This document shows positions 1 through 8,813 of a stretch of DNA of 32,785 nt, piece after piece. Numbering within the stretch: the stretch's first letter is position 1; the number at the start of each line of letters is the position of its first letter. The translations under genes were made by a program, and so were the position numbers. Where the stretch lies: positions 1-32,785 of the forward strand of contig CALFNG010000314.1 of the NCBI GenBank assembly GCA_937902985.1. The letters are read 5' to 3'. Under the pieces are notes generated by a model. It searched no databases. It had not been told where the DNA came from and saw only the letters and a program-made list of their open reading frames with translations. This DNA comes from an uncultured Myxococcales bacterium (GTDB lineage Bacteria > Myxococcota_A > Polyangia > Polyangiales > Polyangiaceae).

Positions 1-940
1 GTGGCTCGTCGCCGGTGGCCACGGCGAGCGCCGCGGCGGCGTTGAGGAGCACGGCGTCGCGAGCAACGTGGCTCTCTCCGGCGAGAATGGCGCGGAGCTC
101 TCGCGCGTTGGTCGCCGCGTCGGCGCCCGCGAGGGCGGCGCGAGGGATCCGCTCGATGCCGAAGTCTTCCGGCGCGATGACGAACTCGCGCACATCGCCG
201 CTGGCCGTGAGCTCGCTCACGCGCGTCGGCGCGCAGGGGCTCACTTCGTCGAGGCCGTCTTCGCTGTGAACGACCCACGCGCGCACCCCGCCGAGGCACC
301 CGAGCGCATGGGCGAGGATCGGGCGGAGCGCGTCGTCGTAGACGCCCAGGAGCTGGTGCGTGGCGCGCGCGGGGTTGGCGATGGGACCGAGGACGTTGAA
401 GATGGTGCGCGTCCCGAGCTCGCTCCGCGCCTGCCCCGCGTGCCGCAGCGCCGGGTGATGGGCGGGCGCGAAGAGGAACGCGATCCCCGCTTCGCGGAGC
501 ACGTGGCCCTGCCGAGCTATCGGCACGTCGAGAGGGATCCCGAGAGCCTCGAAGACGTCGGCACTCCCGCAGCGGCTCGAGGCGGACCGGTTCCCGTGCT
601 TGGCCACGGGCAGCCCGCATGCGGCGACGACCACGGCCGCGCCGGTCGAGATGTTCAACGTGTGCGAGCCGTCGCCGCCCGTGCCGCAGGTGTCGACCAC
701 GAGCGGGAAGTCATGGTCCACGACCGCCATCGCGGCGCGCATCGCGCCGGCGGCCCCCGCGATCACCTCGGCGGTCTCCCCCGCCATGCGCAGCGCGACG
801 GCGAAGGCTCCGATCTGCACCGGCGTCCACGCGCCGGAGAGGATCGCGTCGAAGGCGTCGCGGACCTCCGCCGCGCCAATGGGCGCGTTCGCCTCGCGCG
901 CGAGGAGCCGCCCGAGGACGCGACCGAACTCGGCGCTCAT
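1..940 (-). CDS. trpD: Anthranilate phosphoribosyltransferase TrpD (partial, 3' end outside window)
   Basis: TrpD joins anthranilate to PRPP, the second committed step of tryptophan synthesis, in the cytoplasm. The reverse-strand frame opens with ATG at 938-940 and stays open to the window edge, giving about 313 codons; the family is usually near 340-350, so only a short C-terminal piece is missing. Diagnostic motifs are the PRPP/glycine loop CGTGGDG (about residues 85-91) and KHGNRSASS (about 114-122), followed by FNVLGPIANP. The start codon overlaps the trpG stop as ATGA, which indicates translational coupling in a trpG-trpD operon. No anomalies were seen in the visible part. Confidence 0.96.
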   Translation of the reverse strand, partial: MSAEFGRVLGRLLAREANAPIGAAEVRDAFDAILSGAWTPVQIGAFAVALRMAGETAEVIAGAAGAMRAAMAVVDHDFPLVVDTCGTGGDGSHTLNISTGAAVVVAACGLPVAKHGNRSASSRCGSADVFEALGIPLDVPIARQGHVLREAGIAFLFAPAHHPALRHAGQARSELGTRTIFNVLGPIANPARATHQLLGVYDDALRPILAHALGCLGGVRAWVVHSEDGLDEVSPCAPTRVSELTASGDVREFVIAPEDFGIERIPRAALAGADAATNARELRAILAGESHVARDAVLLNAAAALAVATGDEP

Positions 941-1611
941 GATGCGACCGGTGCGCGCGGGACTGGCGCGCGCGCGCCAGTGGAGCGACCGCGCAGGCGC
1001 GCCGTCACCCGCGCGACCCAGTTGCCGACGAGGTGCATTCCCTCGCGCGTCAGGATGCTCTCGGGGTGGAACTGCACGCCTTCGACGTCGTGCTCTCGAT
1101 GGCGGAGGCCCATGATCTCGCCCTCGACCGTCCACGCGCTCACCTCGAGAACCGCCGGCAAGGTCGAGCGCTCGACGAGGAGCGAGTGGTAGCGAGTGGC
1201 CTCGAACGGCGACGCGATCCCCTCGAAGACGCCGCGCCCGTCGTGCAAGATGGGCGACGTCTTGCCGTGCATGAGGCGACCGGCGCGCACGACCACGCCG
1301 CCGTAGGCCTGGCCAATGGCCTGATGGCCGAGGCACACGCCGAAGATGGGGAGAGCGCCGCCGAGCTCGCGAAGGAGCGCCAGCGAGACGCCTGCCTCGT
1401 TGGGCGTGCACGGGCCGGGCGAGATCAGGATGCCATCGACCTCGAGCGCGCGGATGCCGGGCACGTCGATGGCGTCGTTCTTGTGAACCTCGACGCGAGC
1501 GCCGAGCTCGCCGAGGTACTGCACGAGGTTGAAGGTGAACGAGTCGTAGTTGTCGACCACGAGCACCCGCGGCGCGGTCGAAGCGATTGGGGAGGGGTCC
1601 GGTGAGGGCAC
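937..1611 (-). CDS. trpG: Anthranilate synthase glutamine amidotransferase subunit TrpG
   Basis: Class I glutamine amidotransferase that supplies ammonia to the TrpE chorismate-binding subunit. It could also serve aminodeoxychorismate synthase (PabA), since the two are alike, but the coupled trpD favours TrpG. The catalytic triad is visible: Cys93 in GVCLGHQ, and His182 and Glu184 in GVQFHPES. The N-terminal VVDNYDSFTFNL signature is at about residues 18-29. The start is GTG at 1609-1611. The C-terminal 25 residues are Ala/Arg/Pro-rich and extend beyond the usual domain of about 190-200 residues. trpE is not in the window. It overlaps trpD by ATGA. Confidence 0.96.
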   Translation of the reverse strand: MPSPDPSPIASTAPRVLVVDNYDSFTFNLVQYLGELGARVEVHKNDAIDVPGIRALEVDGILISPGPCTPNEAGVSLALLRELGGALPIFGVCLGHQAIGQAYGGVVVRAGRLMHGKTSPILHDGRGVFEGIASPFEATRYHSLLVERSTLPAVLEVSAWTVEGEIMGLRHREHDVEGVQFHPESILTREGMHLVGNWVARVTARLRGRSTGARAPVPRAPVAS

Positions 1612-1631
1612 GGCAGGCTAGAGCATACGCC

Positions 1632-1661
1632 AGCTGCGATAAGCCGCGACAATGCGCGATA
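1632..1661. repeat. Three head-to-tail 10-bp repeats in trpG/1747 divergent region
   Basis: On the minus strand the segment reads as three adjacent decamers, TATCGCGCAT, TGTCGCGGCT and TATCGCAGCT, sharing a TRTCGC core at exactly 10-bp spacing. They lie about 20 bp upstream of the trpG start, where a promoter or operator would sit. Helical phasing suits an operator bound by a multimeric regulator, but no regulator is known from the sequence. Chance similarity in GC-rich DNA is possible. Confidence 0.35.
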
Positions 1662-1702
1662 GCGGCGCCGCGGTGCGGCAAGGGGATTGTCGCGAGAGCG
1701 CG

Positions 1703-1732
1703 TTGACATGCGAGCGCCAGGGCACGTAAGGT
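1703..1732 (+). promoter_or_regulatory. Sigma-70-like promoter for the Pro-rich membrane protein
   Basis: A perfect TTGACA (1703-1708) is followed after 18 bp by TAAGGT (1727-1732), three of six matches to the -10 consensus including T1, A2 and T6. Transcription would begin near 1739, giving a leader of only about 8 nt before the ATG at 1747. The upstream in-frame ATG at 1687 would lie outside the transcript, which supports the downstream start. Confidence 0.5.
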
Positions 1733-1746
1733 CTCGCCGATCCACG

Positions 1747-2952
1747 ATGGCGGACGATAGAAAGCCGAAAATCGATCTCAAATCCCGGTTGCAAAAGATG
1801 GGGGCGCCGCCGGGCGGGACCCCTCCGCCTCCCGCTCTGGGAAGCGTTCCGGCTCCCCAGATGCCGCCGCCCATGCGCGGGGGTCCGTCGCTGACGCCCG
1901 TGCCGCCTCCGGCCTCGTCGGTGCCGCCTCCTTCGGGGATGCCGAAGCCAATGATGCCCTCGAGCAGGGCACCCACGCTCGACCCGAACAATCCGCTCGC
2001 GGCGGTCGCGCAGCAGTTCAAGCCGGCGCCGGTCTCGACGGCCGCGCTCATCCAGCCGCAGCGAATCGAGGTCGACGAGGTTGCCGTTCACCAAGCGCGT
2101 AGCGGCGGCTTCAAGCGCGGCGTCGTTGCCGGCATCGTCGGCGGCATCGTGCTCGGCGTCCTGGGCTACTTCGGCGGCAGCGCGTCGACGCAGAGCGCTA
2201 GCCGGGCGCAGGGCGTGCGGGACGCGCACGACCTCTCGACCGATCTCGCCAAGGCGAAAGACAGCCTCGAGGCCCTGAAGGTCAAGGTCCAAGACGGCGG
2301 CAAGAGCCTCAGCGGCGACCGAAAGTTCCCCGCCGATCTGGCGCAGCAGCTCGCGGGCCTGAACATCGACTTCGGCGGCGACAAGCTGTTCGGTCGACGC
2401 TTCAGCGGCGTGCCGGCCGACACGACGCGCGGCCTCTTCGACTTCATCACGCGCGTGCAATCGCTGAACGACCGGAAAGACCTCGTCGTCGCGCTCCTCA
2501 ACAAGCTCCAGAAGCCGATCACCGAAGAGCTGAGCCGCCCTGCCGGGCAGCTTCCGATCTCGTATGTCGTCGTGCTCGACCAGAACACCGGCAGCAGCGG
2601 GGCGTTCCTCGCGCCCCTGGCGACGCCGATCGCTCCCGACGACAAGAACGGAGTTCCGAACGAGCTCACGTTCGTGAACCCGCGGGGCTCCGGCAACGTG
2701 AAGCTACCGCGGCTGGAGGGCGACAAGCTGCCCAAAGACGGAGCGGCGGCCACCGTCGTTCCCAACACCTTCGAGAAGGTCTGCCCGAGCGCGACGCGCG
2801 GACAGATCGCGCAGCTCGTGAGCTCGATGAACGCGCTGGTCGACGACATCGCCGGGCAGAAGCCCGAAGTCGGCGACGTCGTGCAGGAGTCCAAGCCCGG
2901 CCTCGAAGAGAGCGCCGCGAAGCTCGCCGACGCCCTCAGCAAAGTGGAGTGA
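1747..2952 (+). CDS. Pro-rich single-pass membrane protein of unknown function
   Basis: The 401-residue protein begins with a charged stretch (KIDLKSRLQKM), then a Pro/Met-rich disordered region (about residues 20-75), a linker, and one Gly/Val-rich transmembrane helix at about 124-145 (GVVAGIVGGIVLGVLGYFGG). A helical stretch that may form a coiled coil follows, then a large non-cytoplasmic region with a helical C-terminus. The topology suggests a cytoplasmic disordered tail and an exported domain. I do not recognise the exported domain and assign no function. The start at 1747 is preferred over 1687 because a TTGACA promoter lies between them. It is transcribed divergently from trpG. Confidence 0.8.
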   Translation: MADDRKPKIDLKSRLQKMGAPPGGTPPPPALGSVPAPQMPPPMRGGPSLTPVPPPASSVPPPSGMPKPMMPSSRAPTLDPNNPLAAVAQQFKPAPVSTAALIQPQRIEVDEVAVHQARSGGFKRGVVAGIVGGIVLGVLGYFGGSASTQSASRAQGVRDAHDLSTDLAKAKDSLEALKVKVQDGGKSLSGDRKFPADLAQQLAGLNIDFGGDKLFGRRFSGVPADTTRGLFDFITRVQSLNDRKDLVVALLNKLQKPITEELSRPAGQLPISYVVVLDQNTGSSGAFLAPLATPIAPDDKNGVPNELTFVNPRGSGNVKLPRLEGDKLPKDGAAATVVPNTFEKVCPSATRGQIAQLVSSMNALVDDIAGQKPEVGDVVQESKPGLEESAAKLADALSKVE

Positions 2953-2964
2953 GACGTTCTCTGC

Positions 2965-2994
2965 GGCTCTGGGGCCTCTCGTTCTCGTAGAGCC
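2965..2994. terminator. Weak inverted repeat between convergent genes
   Basis: GGCTCT (2965-2970) and AGAGCC (2989-2994) can pair around an 18-nt loop, just after the stop of the membrane protein and before the convergent stop at 3015. There is no T-tract, so an intrinsic terminator is only suggested by position. Confidence 0.2.
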
Positions 2995-3014
2995 CACCGC
3001 GCAGGTGGCGCTGG

Positions 3015-3401
3015 TCAGCCGGGGACGAAGCCCCACGCGAGATCGGCGCCTGTGACCTCGTCGGTCCCTGCGCCGATGTCGACGTAGCCTCTCGCGAGGA
3101 GCGCGCCGCAGCGCACGGCGCGCGGAATGGCGACGCTTCGCGAGAACCATTGCCATAGCGATCCCCCACGGGCCGCGACCCCCAGGACGATGACCTGCGT
3201 TCCCACGGGCAACTCGTATGCGCGCGGCACCTGGGTAGCCGCGAGGGCCGTGGAGTGCGCGTCGTCGCCGCGAAGGTCGAGTGAGATGCCCACGGCGCTC
3301 GCAGACGGCGACCACGCGCGGAGCCCGAACGGCGGCCTGGGTGGCCTCGCGTCTTCCGCGCGCGTCGTCAGACGAAGCGCGGGAGGTAGCGGAGGCTTCA
3401 T
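3015..3401 (-). CDS. Small unknown protein coupled to the CNNM/CorC gene
   Basis: A 128-residue protein whose ATG at 3399-3401 overlaps the stop of the upstream CNNM/CorC gene as ATGA, the same coupling used elsewhere in this window, which argues that it is translated. The N-terminus is Pro/Arg-rich. The C-terminal two thirds have a beta-like pattern, including VGTQVIVLGVAARGGSLW and a Gly/Ala-rich end (GYVDIGAGTDEVTGADLAWG). There is no signal peptide or membrane segment, and I do not recognise a family. The coupling suggests a role with the transporter, but this is inference only. Confidence 0.6.
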   Translation of the reverse strand: MKPPLPPALRLTTRAEDARPPRPPFGLRAWSPSASAVGISLDLRGDDAHSTALAATQVPRAYELPVGTQVIVLGVAARGGSLWQWFSRSVAIPRAVRCGALLARGYVDIGAGTDEVTGADLAWGFVPG

Positions 3402-4747
3402 GAGGCGTTCGGGATGGGCTGAGGGGCTCGCTCCGGGACGATCTCGACCTTCACCACGCGCGTCTCGTCGGCTTCGCGGACGATGAACTTCAAGCCGTCG
3501 ACCTGAACGGTGGCTCCGACCTTGGGAACCCGGCCTGCGCGGCTCACGATGAGGCCGCCGAGGGACTCGAACTCGCCGTCGTCGGGTAGGGGTTTGCCGA
3601 GCGCGTGAGCGAGATCGGCCAGGGGCACGGAGGCGTCGGCCACGACGCGCCCGTCGCCCATCGGCTGGATGGGCGCCTCGGGATCGTGCTCGTCGCGGAT
3701 GTCTCCGACGATCTCCTCGATGATGTCTTCGAGGGTCACGAGGCCGGCCGTCCCGCCGAACTCATCGCTCACGATCGCCAGGTGCAGCCGGCGCGACCGC
3801 ATGTCTTGCAAGATCTTCGCGGCCGGTTGGTTCTCGCTGACGAACATGACCGGCGTTCGCAGGAGATCCGCCAGCTTCGCGGTCGCGAGGCTGCCGTCGC
3901 GCAGGACCACGAACAGATCCTTGGCGTAGAGGAGGCCCACGACGTTATCGATGTTCTCGCGATACACCGGGTACCGCGCGTGCTTCTCGAACGAGACGAT
4001 CGAGACCACCTCCGGCAGCGGCATGCCGAGCTCGACGCCCAGGATGTGCCGCCGCGGGACCATGACTTCGCGCGCCGTCAGGTCCTTGAAGTCGAGCACC
4101 TTGCGGATCATCTCGGCCGGCCCGTTGGCGATCGAGCCCGCCTTCTCGCCCTCGCTGACGGCCCACTCGACCTCCGTCTCGGTGATGCGCGCGTCGACGG
4201 TGTGCACCCGGGGCACCCGCCGGCCGACGGCCCGGCCGACGACCGCGAGCGGACCGGCGAGGGGCACGAGCAACCACTCGAGCGGGCGAAGGAGCTGGAG
4301 AGCGAGGGCGCCGGCTCGCTCGCGCCGCCGCCGGGCGAGTGTTCCGACGATCTCGGCGAAGGTGCCGTAGGTGAACACGGTCCCCAGGACGCCGACAGGG
4401 AACGCGAAGCGATCGCAACCCGCCCGGCGCGCCGCGTCTCCGAGGAGCATGGTCGCCACGCTGATCGCGAGCACGCGCCCGACGAGCCAGCGCGAGAGCA
4501 CCTGCGTCGGGTCGCGCGTGAACCGGCGGAAGGCGGCGCTTGCCTCGCCCCCATCGGCCGCGCTGAGCGCCTGCATACGGCCCTCGGGGATCTCGGTCAG
4601 CGCGGCATCGCCGGCAGCGAAGAGCGAACCGAGGGCCGCTGCAAGCCCCGCCGCGAGGACCTCGACGACGACTCCCACTGGACCTGAATTCAACTCTCCC
4701 TGACTTTCGCGGCCCGCCAACGCGCGGGAGGGTGAAGAGCCATTCAA
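3398..4747 (-). CDS. CNNM/CorC-HlyC family membrane protein (DUF21, CBS pair, CorC_HlyC)
   Basis: Inner-membrane protein of the CNNM/CorC family, members of which move or sense Mg2+ or Co2+. Domain order: DUF21 membrane domain (about residues 22-200, helices at about 25-45, 88-103, 116-136 and 155-173), two CBS domains (about 225-285 and 295-350; motifs TAREVMVPR and SDEFGGTAGLVTLEDIIEEIVG), and a CorC_HlyC domain (about 365-440). The longest frame opens with TTG at 4745-4747. In-frame TTG and GTG codons about 19 and 24 codons later are also possible starts, so the start is uncertain. The stop overlaps the next gene by ATGA. Length is normal for the family. Confidence 0.9.
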   Translation of the reverse strand: MNGSSPSRALAGRESQGELNSGPVGVVVEVLAAGLAAALGSLFAAGDAALTEIPEGRMQALSAADGGEASAAFRRFTRDPTQVLSRWLVGRVLAISVATMLLGDAARRAGCDRFAFPVGVLGTVFTYGTFAEIVGTLARRRRERAGALALQLLRPLEWLLVPLAGPLAVVGRAVGRRVPRVHTVDARITETEVEWAVSEGEKAGSIANGPAEMIRKVLDFKDLTAREVMVPRRHILGVELGMPLPEVVSIVSFEKHARYPVYRENIDNVVGLLYAKDLFVVLRDGSLATAKLADLLRTPVMFVSENQPAAKILQDMRSRRLHLAIVSDEFGGTAGLVTLEDIIEEIVGDIRDEHDPEAPIQPMGDGRVVADASVPLADLAHALGKPLPDDGEFESLGGLIVSRAGRVPKVGATVQVDGLKFIVREADETRVVKVEIVPERAPQPIPNAS

Positions 4748-4815
4748 GCTAACCCACGAGCTTCACGGGTCAAGGGTCGCACAACTTCATACAGGAGCCG
4801 GCCGATGGGAGAGGT

Positions 4816-5613
4816 ATGAGCTCATTTTCGCCGCTCGCGCAGCCACCGGTCGCGCCGTTTTCCCCGTCGGCCTCCACGCCGGTACTGGCGGGCTCGTCGT
4901 GTGGGTCCGGTGCGCAGGCGCCGAGCGCCGCTTTTTCCGTGGCGATCCGTGGCGGGGCCCTTGTGGGGGCCCGGGCACGTGAGGCGCGCGCGGCCGAGGG
5001 CAAACCCGCCGTCGGGCTGGTTGGGCTCGCGGCAGGCCTCCCGGGTGCGGCCGGGCAGGTCGGCGCTCGCCGCCCGCCAGGTTCGATGCCAGGTTCGACG
5101 GCGGTTTCGCCGCCAGGCCTCTCGAGCGCGTCGTCCCGCGCACCCTCGGGTCGCCATGTCGCAGGCGACGAGCCTTCGTTGGCGCTCGACGCGGCCTCGC
5201 GGCATGCCGCTCAGCTCGCTCCTCCGCAGGCGCACGTTCCCGTGCCCATGTCGCTCGATCTCCCACCTCCGCGGGTTGCGCCACAGCTTCCACCTGGGAC
5301 GGCCGGCGGGGCCTCCCAGGTTCCGGCCTCGCTTGAAGATCTCATGCCCGGCCTCGTGCGCAAGGTGGCGTGGTCCGGAGACGGCCGTCGCGCGGCGATG
5401 CGACTCGAGCTCGGTTCGGGCGCGCTCGCGGGGGCCACGATCGTGGTTCAGGCCACGGGAAGCCGGGTCGACGTCACCGTCGTCACGCTCGCGGGGACCT
5501 CGGGCTCGTCGGAGCCGCCCCAGGCGCGCGCCGAGCTCGAAGCCTGGCGAGACCGCATCGCGGCGCGCCTCGAGGCCCGGGGCATCGACGTGGGCGCCAT
5601 CGATGTCACGTGA
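4816..5613 (+). CDS. FliK/YscP-like C-terminal domain protein, orphan
   Basis: The 265-residue protein has a long low-complexity Ala/Gly/Pro/Ser region (about residues 1-165) followed by a compact domain at about 170-265. That domain pairs two beta strands, AAMRLELGSGALAGATIVVQ and SRVDVTVVTLAG, with a helix and closing strand (AELEAWRDRIAARLEARGID, then VGAIDVT). This order matches the C-terminal domain of flagellar hook-length (FliK) and type III needle-length (YscP/HrpP) proteins, as does a long Pro-rich ruler ahead of it. No other flagellar or type III gene is in the window. A strong Shine-Dalgarno (GGGAGAGG) sits just before ATG 4816. The family call is tentative. Confidence 0.6.
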   Translation: MSSFSPLAQPPVAPFSPSASTPVLAGSSCGSGAQAPSAAFSVAIRGGALVGARAREARAAEGKPAVGLVGLAAGLPGAAGQVGARRPPGSMPGSTAVSPPGLSSASSRAPSGRHVAGDEPSLALDAASRHAAQLAPPQAHVPVPMSLDLPPPRVAPQLPPGTAGGASQVPASLEDLMPGLVRKVAWSGDGRRAAMRLELGSGALAGATIVVQATGSRVDVTVVTLAGTSGSSEPPQARAELEAWRDRIAARLEARGIDVGAIDVT

Positions 5614-5721
5614 TCTCTCGCGCGAGCTGCCGCGAGCGGGCCGTCACCAGGGACCATACCCCGGCGCGGCGCCCCGGGTGATCGCAACGATGCGCGCGCT
5701 GTTGTTCGCTCAGGCTTTCGC

Positions 5722-6735
<1,014 letters not shown>

Positions 6736-6830
6736 CGGGGAAGGGGGCGTGGTTATCGCACGGCGCAGCGGTGGAGACGAACGGCTTCGTGCTAGACGCT
6801 GTGGTAGAGAAAGCGTCCTCAGAGAAAGAC

Positions 6831-7784
6831 ATGGCCGCGACCCCCATCCTCGTGGACGACGTGCTCGAACTCGTCGGGAACACGCCGCTCATCGCGATCG
6901 CGGCGCCCGGTAGCTGGGGCGAGCGGGCTCGCGTCTGGGCGAAGATGGAGCAGTCCAACCCGGCAGGGTCGGTCAAAGATCGCATCAGCCTCGCCATGAT
7001 CGAGGAGGCCGAGCGCGACGGGCGCCTCAAACCGGGGGGGGTCGTGGTCGAGCCCACAAGCGGCAACACCGGCATCGGCCTGGCCCTCGTGTGCTCCGTT
7101 CGCGGGTACCGGTGCATCCTCGCGATGCCCGAGAGCATGAGCCTCGAGCGACGCCAGCTGCTCGAGGCTTTCGGAGCCGAGGTCGTGCTCACTCCCGAGG
7201 ATCAGCAGCTCGAAGGCGCCGTGGCCAAGGCGCGCGAGATCGCCGAGAGCACGCCCGGCGCCTTCATGCCGCAGCAGTTCGACAACGATGCGAACCCGCG
7301 CATCCATGCGGCCACCACGGCGCGCGAGATCCTCGAGGCGATGCGCGGTCTCTCGCTCGACGCCTTCGTCGCGGGCGTCGGGACCGGAGGAACCATCACC
7401 GGCGTCGGCGGCGTCTTGCGGCGGGAAGTGTCTCCGCGGCCGCGCATCGTGGCCGTCGAGCCCGACGCGTGCGCGACCATCTCGCGCGGCGAGCGCGGGC
7501 CGACGAAGATCCAGGGCCTCGCGGCCGGGTTCGTTCCGAAGAACTACCACGCCGACCTGGTCGACGAGGTTCGCACCGTGACAGACGCCGACGCGTGGAA
7601 GATGAAGACGGCGCTCGCCCGCGGCGAGGGCCTGCTCGTCGGCATCAGCGCGGGCGCCGCGGTGCACGTGGCCCTCGAGGTCGCGCGCGAGCTCGGTCCG
7701 GGCAAGAACGTCGTCACGATCCTGCCCGACACGGGCGAGCGCTACTTCAGCCTCGCGGAGTACTTCGGAGACGATACACGGTGA
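6831..7784 (+). CDS. cysK: Cysteine synthase A (O-acetylserine sulfhydrylase)
   Basis: PLP enzyme making cysteine from O-acetylserine and sulfide. PLP-lysine is Lys49 in NPAGSVKDR; the substrate loop TSGNTG is at about 76-81; the phosphate loop is GTGGTITGVGG; the C-terminal GISAG and LPDTGERYFS match the CysK subgroup. I place the start at ATG 6831 (317 residues, family-like). An in-frame ATG at 6771 would add 20 residues without family support. It is first in a run of six same-strand genes, and its stop overlaps the next GTG as GTGA. This gene serves free sulfide, whereas the cysM-type gene downstream probably serves the protein thiocarboxylate. Confidence 0.95.
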   Translation: MAATPILVDDVLELVGNTPLIAIAAPGSWGERARVWAKMEQSNPAGSVKDRISLAMIEEAERDGRLKPGGVVVEPTSGNTGIGLALVCSVRGYRCILAMPESMSLERRQLLEAFGAEVVLTPEDQQLEGAVAKAREIAESTPGAFMPQQFDNDANPRIHAATTAREILEAMRGLSLDAFVAGVGTGGTITGVGGVLRREVSPRPRIVAVEPDACATISRGERGPTKIQGLAAGFVPKNYHADLVDEVRTVTDADAWKMKTALARGEGLLVGISAGAAVHVALEVARELGPGKNVVTILPDTGERYFSLAEYFGDDTR

Positions 7785-8524
7785 AGGTCGACCGAGCGCG
7801 GGCGCGCGTTCTACTCGTCGGCGTCGGGGGGCTCGGTTGCCCGGCCGCCCTGGCGCTGGCCGCCGCGGGCGTCGGGTCGATCGGCCTGTGCGACGACGAC
7901 GAGGTGGAGCTCTCGAATCTCCATCGTCAGATTCTCTTCGGCGCCGCCGACGTGGGCTCGGCGAAGCTCGAGGCGGCGGCGCGGGCGCTGCGCGAACGGT
8001 TCGGGCCGGCGCAGTCGCTCCAGGTGCACTCGACCCGCCTCCTGCCGGACAACGCGGTGTCGCTCGTGCGCGACCACGACGTGGTCCTCGAGGGGAGCGA
8101 CAACTTCGCTACCAAGTTCCTGGCCGCCGACGCGTGCGCGCTCGCGGGCGTTCCGGTCGTTCACGCGTCTGCCGTCCGCTGGGTCGGCACCGCGCTCGCG
8201 GTCGGAGCCGCGGGGCGGCCGTGCTACCGGTGCCTCTTCGAGGACGTGCTTGGCGAGAACGCGCCGAACTGCGCCGAGGCCGGCATCCTCGGGCCCGTCG
8301 CGGGCATCGTGGCCGCCGCGCAGGTCGACCTCGCGCTGGCGCTGCTCGACGGCGAGGCCGTCGAGGGCCGGCTCGTCACCTTCGACGGGCGCACAGACGT
8401 CCTCCGTCGCCGGACCGTCTCGCGGCGCGCCGATTGCCCGTTGTGCGGGCAGCCCGCTGGCGCCCGCGCGCGCATCGATCGCATCGAACCCAACCGCTAT
8501 GTTTCGCCCGCTCTCGCGGGCTGA
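7781..8524 (+). CDS. MoeB/ThiF-type E1-like adenylating enzyme lacking the N-terminal RxxRQ segment
   Basis: It should activate the C-terminal glycine of the neighbouring sulfur carrier as an adenylate. GTG at 7781-7783 overlaps the cysK stop. The 247-residue protein opens almost directly at the nucleotide loop (GVGGLGCP, about residues 14-21), then DDDEVELSNLHRQ, the catalytic aspartate in EGSDN, CYRC and CPLC zinc pairs, and the NCAEAG cysteine. MoeB proteins normally carry about 25 residues before the loop, with RYxRQ giving the arginine finger to the partner subunit. Here they are absent, and no upstream in-frame start exists that does not lie inside cysK. There is no C-terminal rhodanese, unlike mycobacterial MoeZ. 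The missing segment appears on the product of 8814-9233. Confidence 0.93.
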   Translation: MKVDRARARVLLVGVGGLGCPAALALAAAGVGSIGLCDDDEVELSNLHRQILFGAADVGSAKLEAAARALRERFGPAQSLQVHSTRLLPDNAVSLVRDHDVVLEGSDNFATKFLAADACALAGVPVVHASAVRWVGTALAVGAAGRPCYRCLFEDVLGENAPNCAEAGILGPVAGIVAAAQVDLALALLDGEAVEGRLVTFDGRTDVLRRRTVSRRADCPLCGQPAGARARIDRIEPNRYVSPALAG

Positions 8525-8539
8525 GAGGAGAACCGTGAA

Positions 8540-8812
8540 ATGGAAACGATCGTCCGTATCCCGACCCCGCTGCGCACGCTGACCGGCGGGGCCGATGAGG
8601 TGAACGCCAGCGGGGGCACCGTCGGCGACGTCATCGAGGATCTCGAGCGCCGGCACCCCGGCATTCGCGACCGGCTTCTTGACGAGAAGGGCGTCCGTCG
8701 CTTCGTGAACATCTACGTCGGCGAAGAAGACGTCCGCTTCCTCGAGGGCCTGAAGACGGCGCTCAAGCCGGGCGACCAGATCAGCATCGTCCCGGCGATC
8801 GCCGGAGGCTGA
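8540..8812 (+). CDS. cysO: Ubiquitin-like sulfur carrier protein, ThiS/MoaD family, CysO-type
   Basis: A 90-residue beta-grasp protein ending in the diagnostic Gly-Gly (VPAIAGG). Its C-terminus would be adenylated and converted to a thiocarboxylate that donates sulfur for cysteine. Typical elements are VRIPTPLRTLTGG at the start, a DVIEDLERRHPGIRDRL helix and VRFLEGLKTALKPGDQISIVPA. The CysO assignment, rather than MoaD or ThiS, comes from context: E1-like enzyme before it, CysM-type synthase and JAMM peptidase after it, as in the mycobacterial mec-cysO-cysM cluster. A GAGAGGAG Shine-Dalgarno precedes ATG 8540. It ends one base before the next start. Confidence 0.93.
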   Translation: METIVRIPTPLRTLTGGADEVNASGGTVGDVIEDLERRHPGIRDRLLDEKGVRRFVNIYVGEEDVRFLEGLKTALKPGDQISIVPAIAGG

Positions 8813-8813
8813 G

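Noticed and set aside
68-1192. Long plus-strand open frame opposite trpD/trpG
   Set aside because: Arg/Ala-rich shadow of two clear minus-strand genes; no motif or domain.
1687-1746. Upstream ATG extending the membrane protein by 20 residues
   Set aside because: It lies upstream of the best promoter, so it would not be transcribed from it.
4690-4743. Possible 17-residue leader peptide ahead of the CNNM/CorC gene, stop overlapping an in-frame TTG
   Set aside because: Too short to support without expression data; recorded only as a start-site ambiguity.
5617-5636. CTCGCG/CGCGAG inverted repeat between convergent genes
   Set aside because: Short GC-rich match of a kind expected by chance here and no T-tract.
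7091-7780. In-frame extension of the E1-like protein into cysK
   Set aside because: The extra residues are an Arg-rich reading of cysK in another frame and contain no RYxRQ segment.
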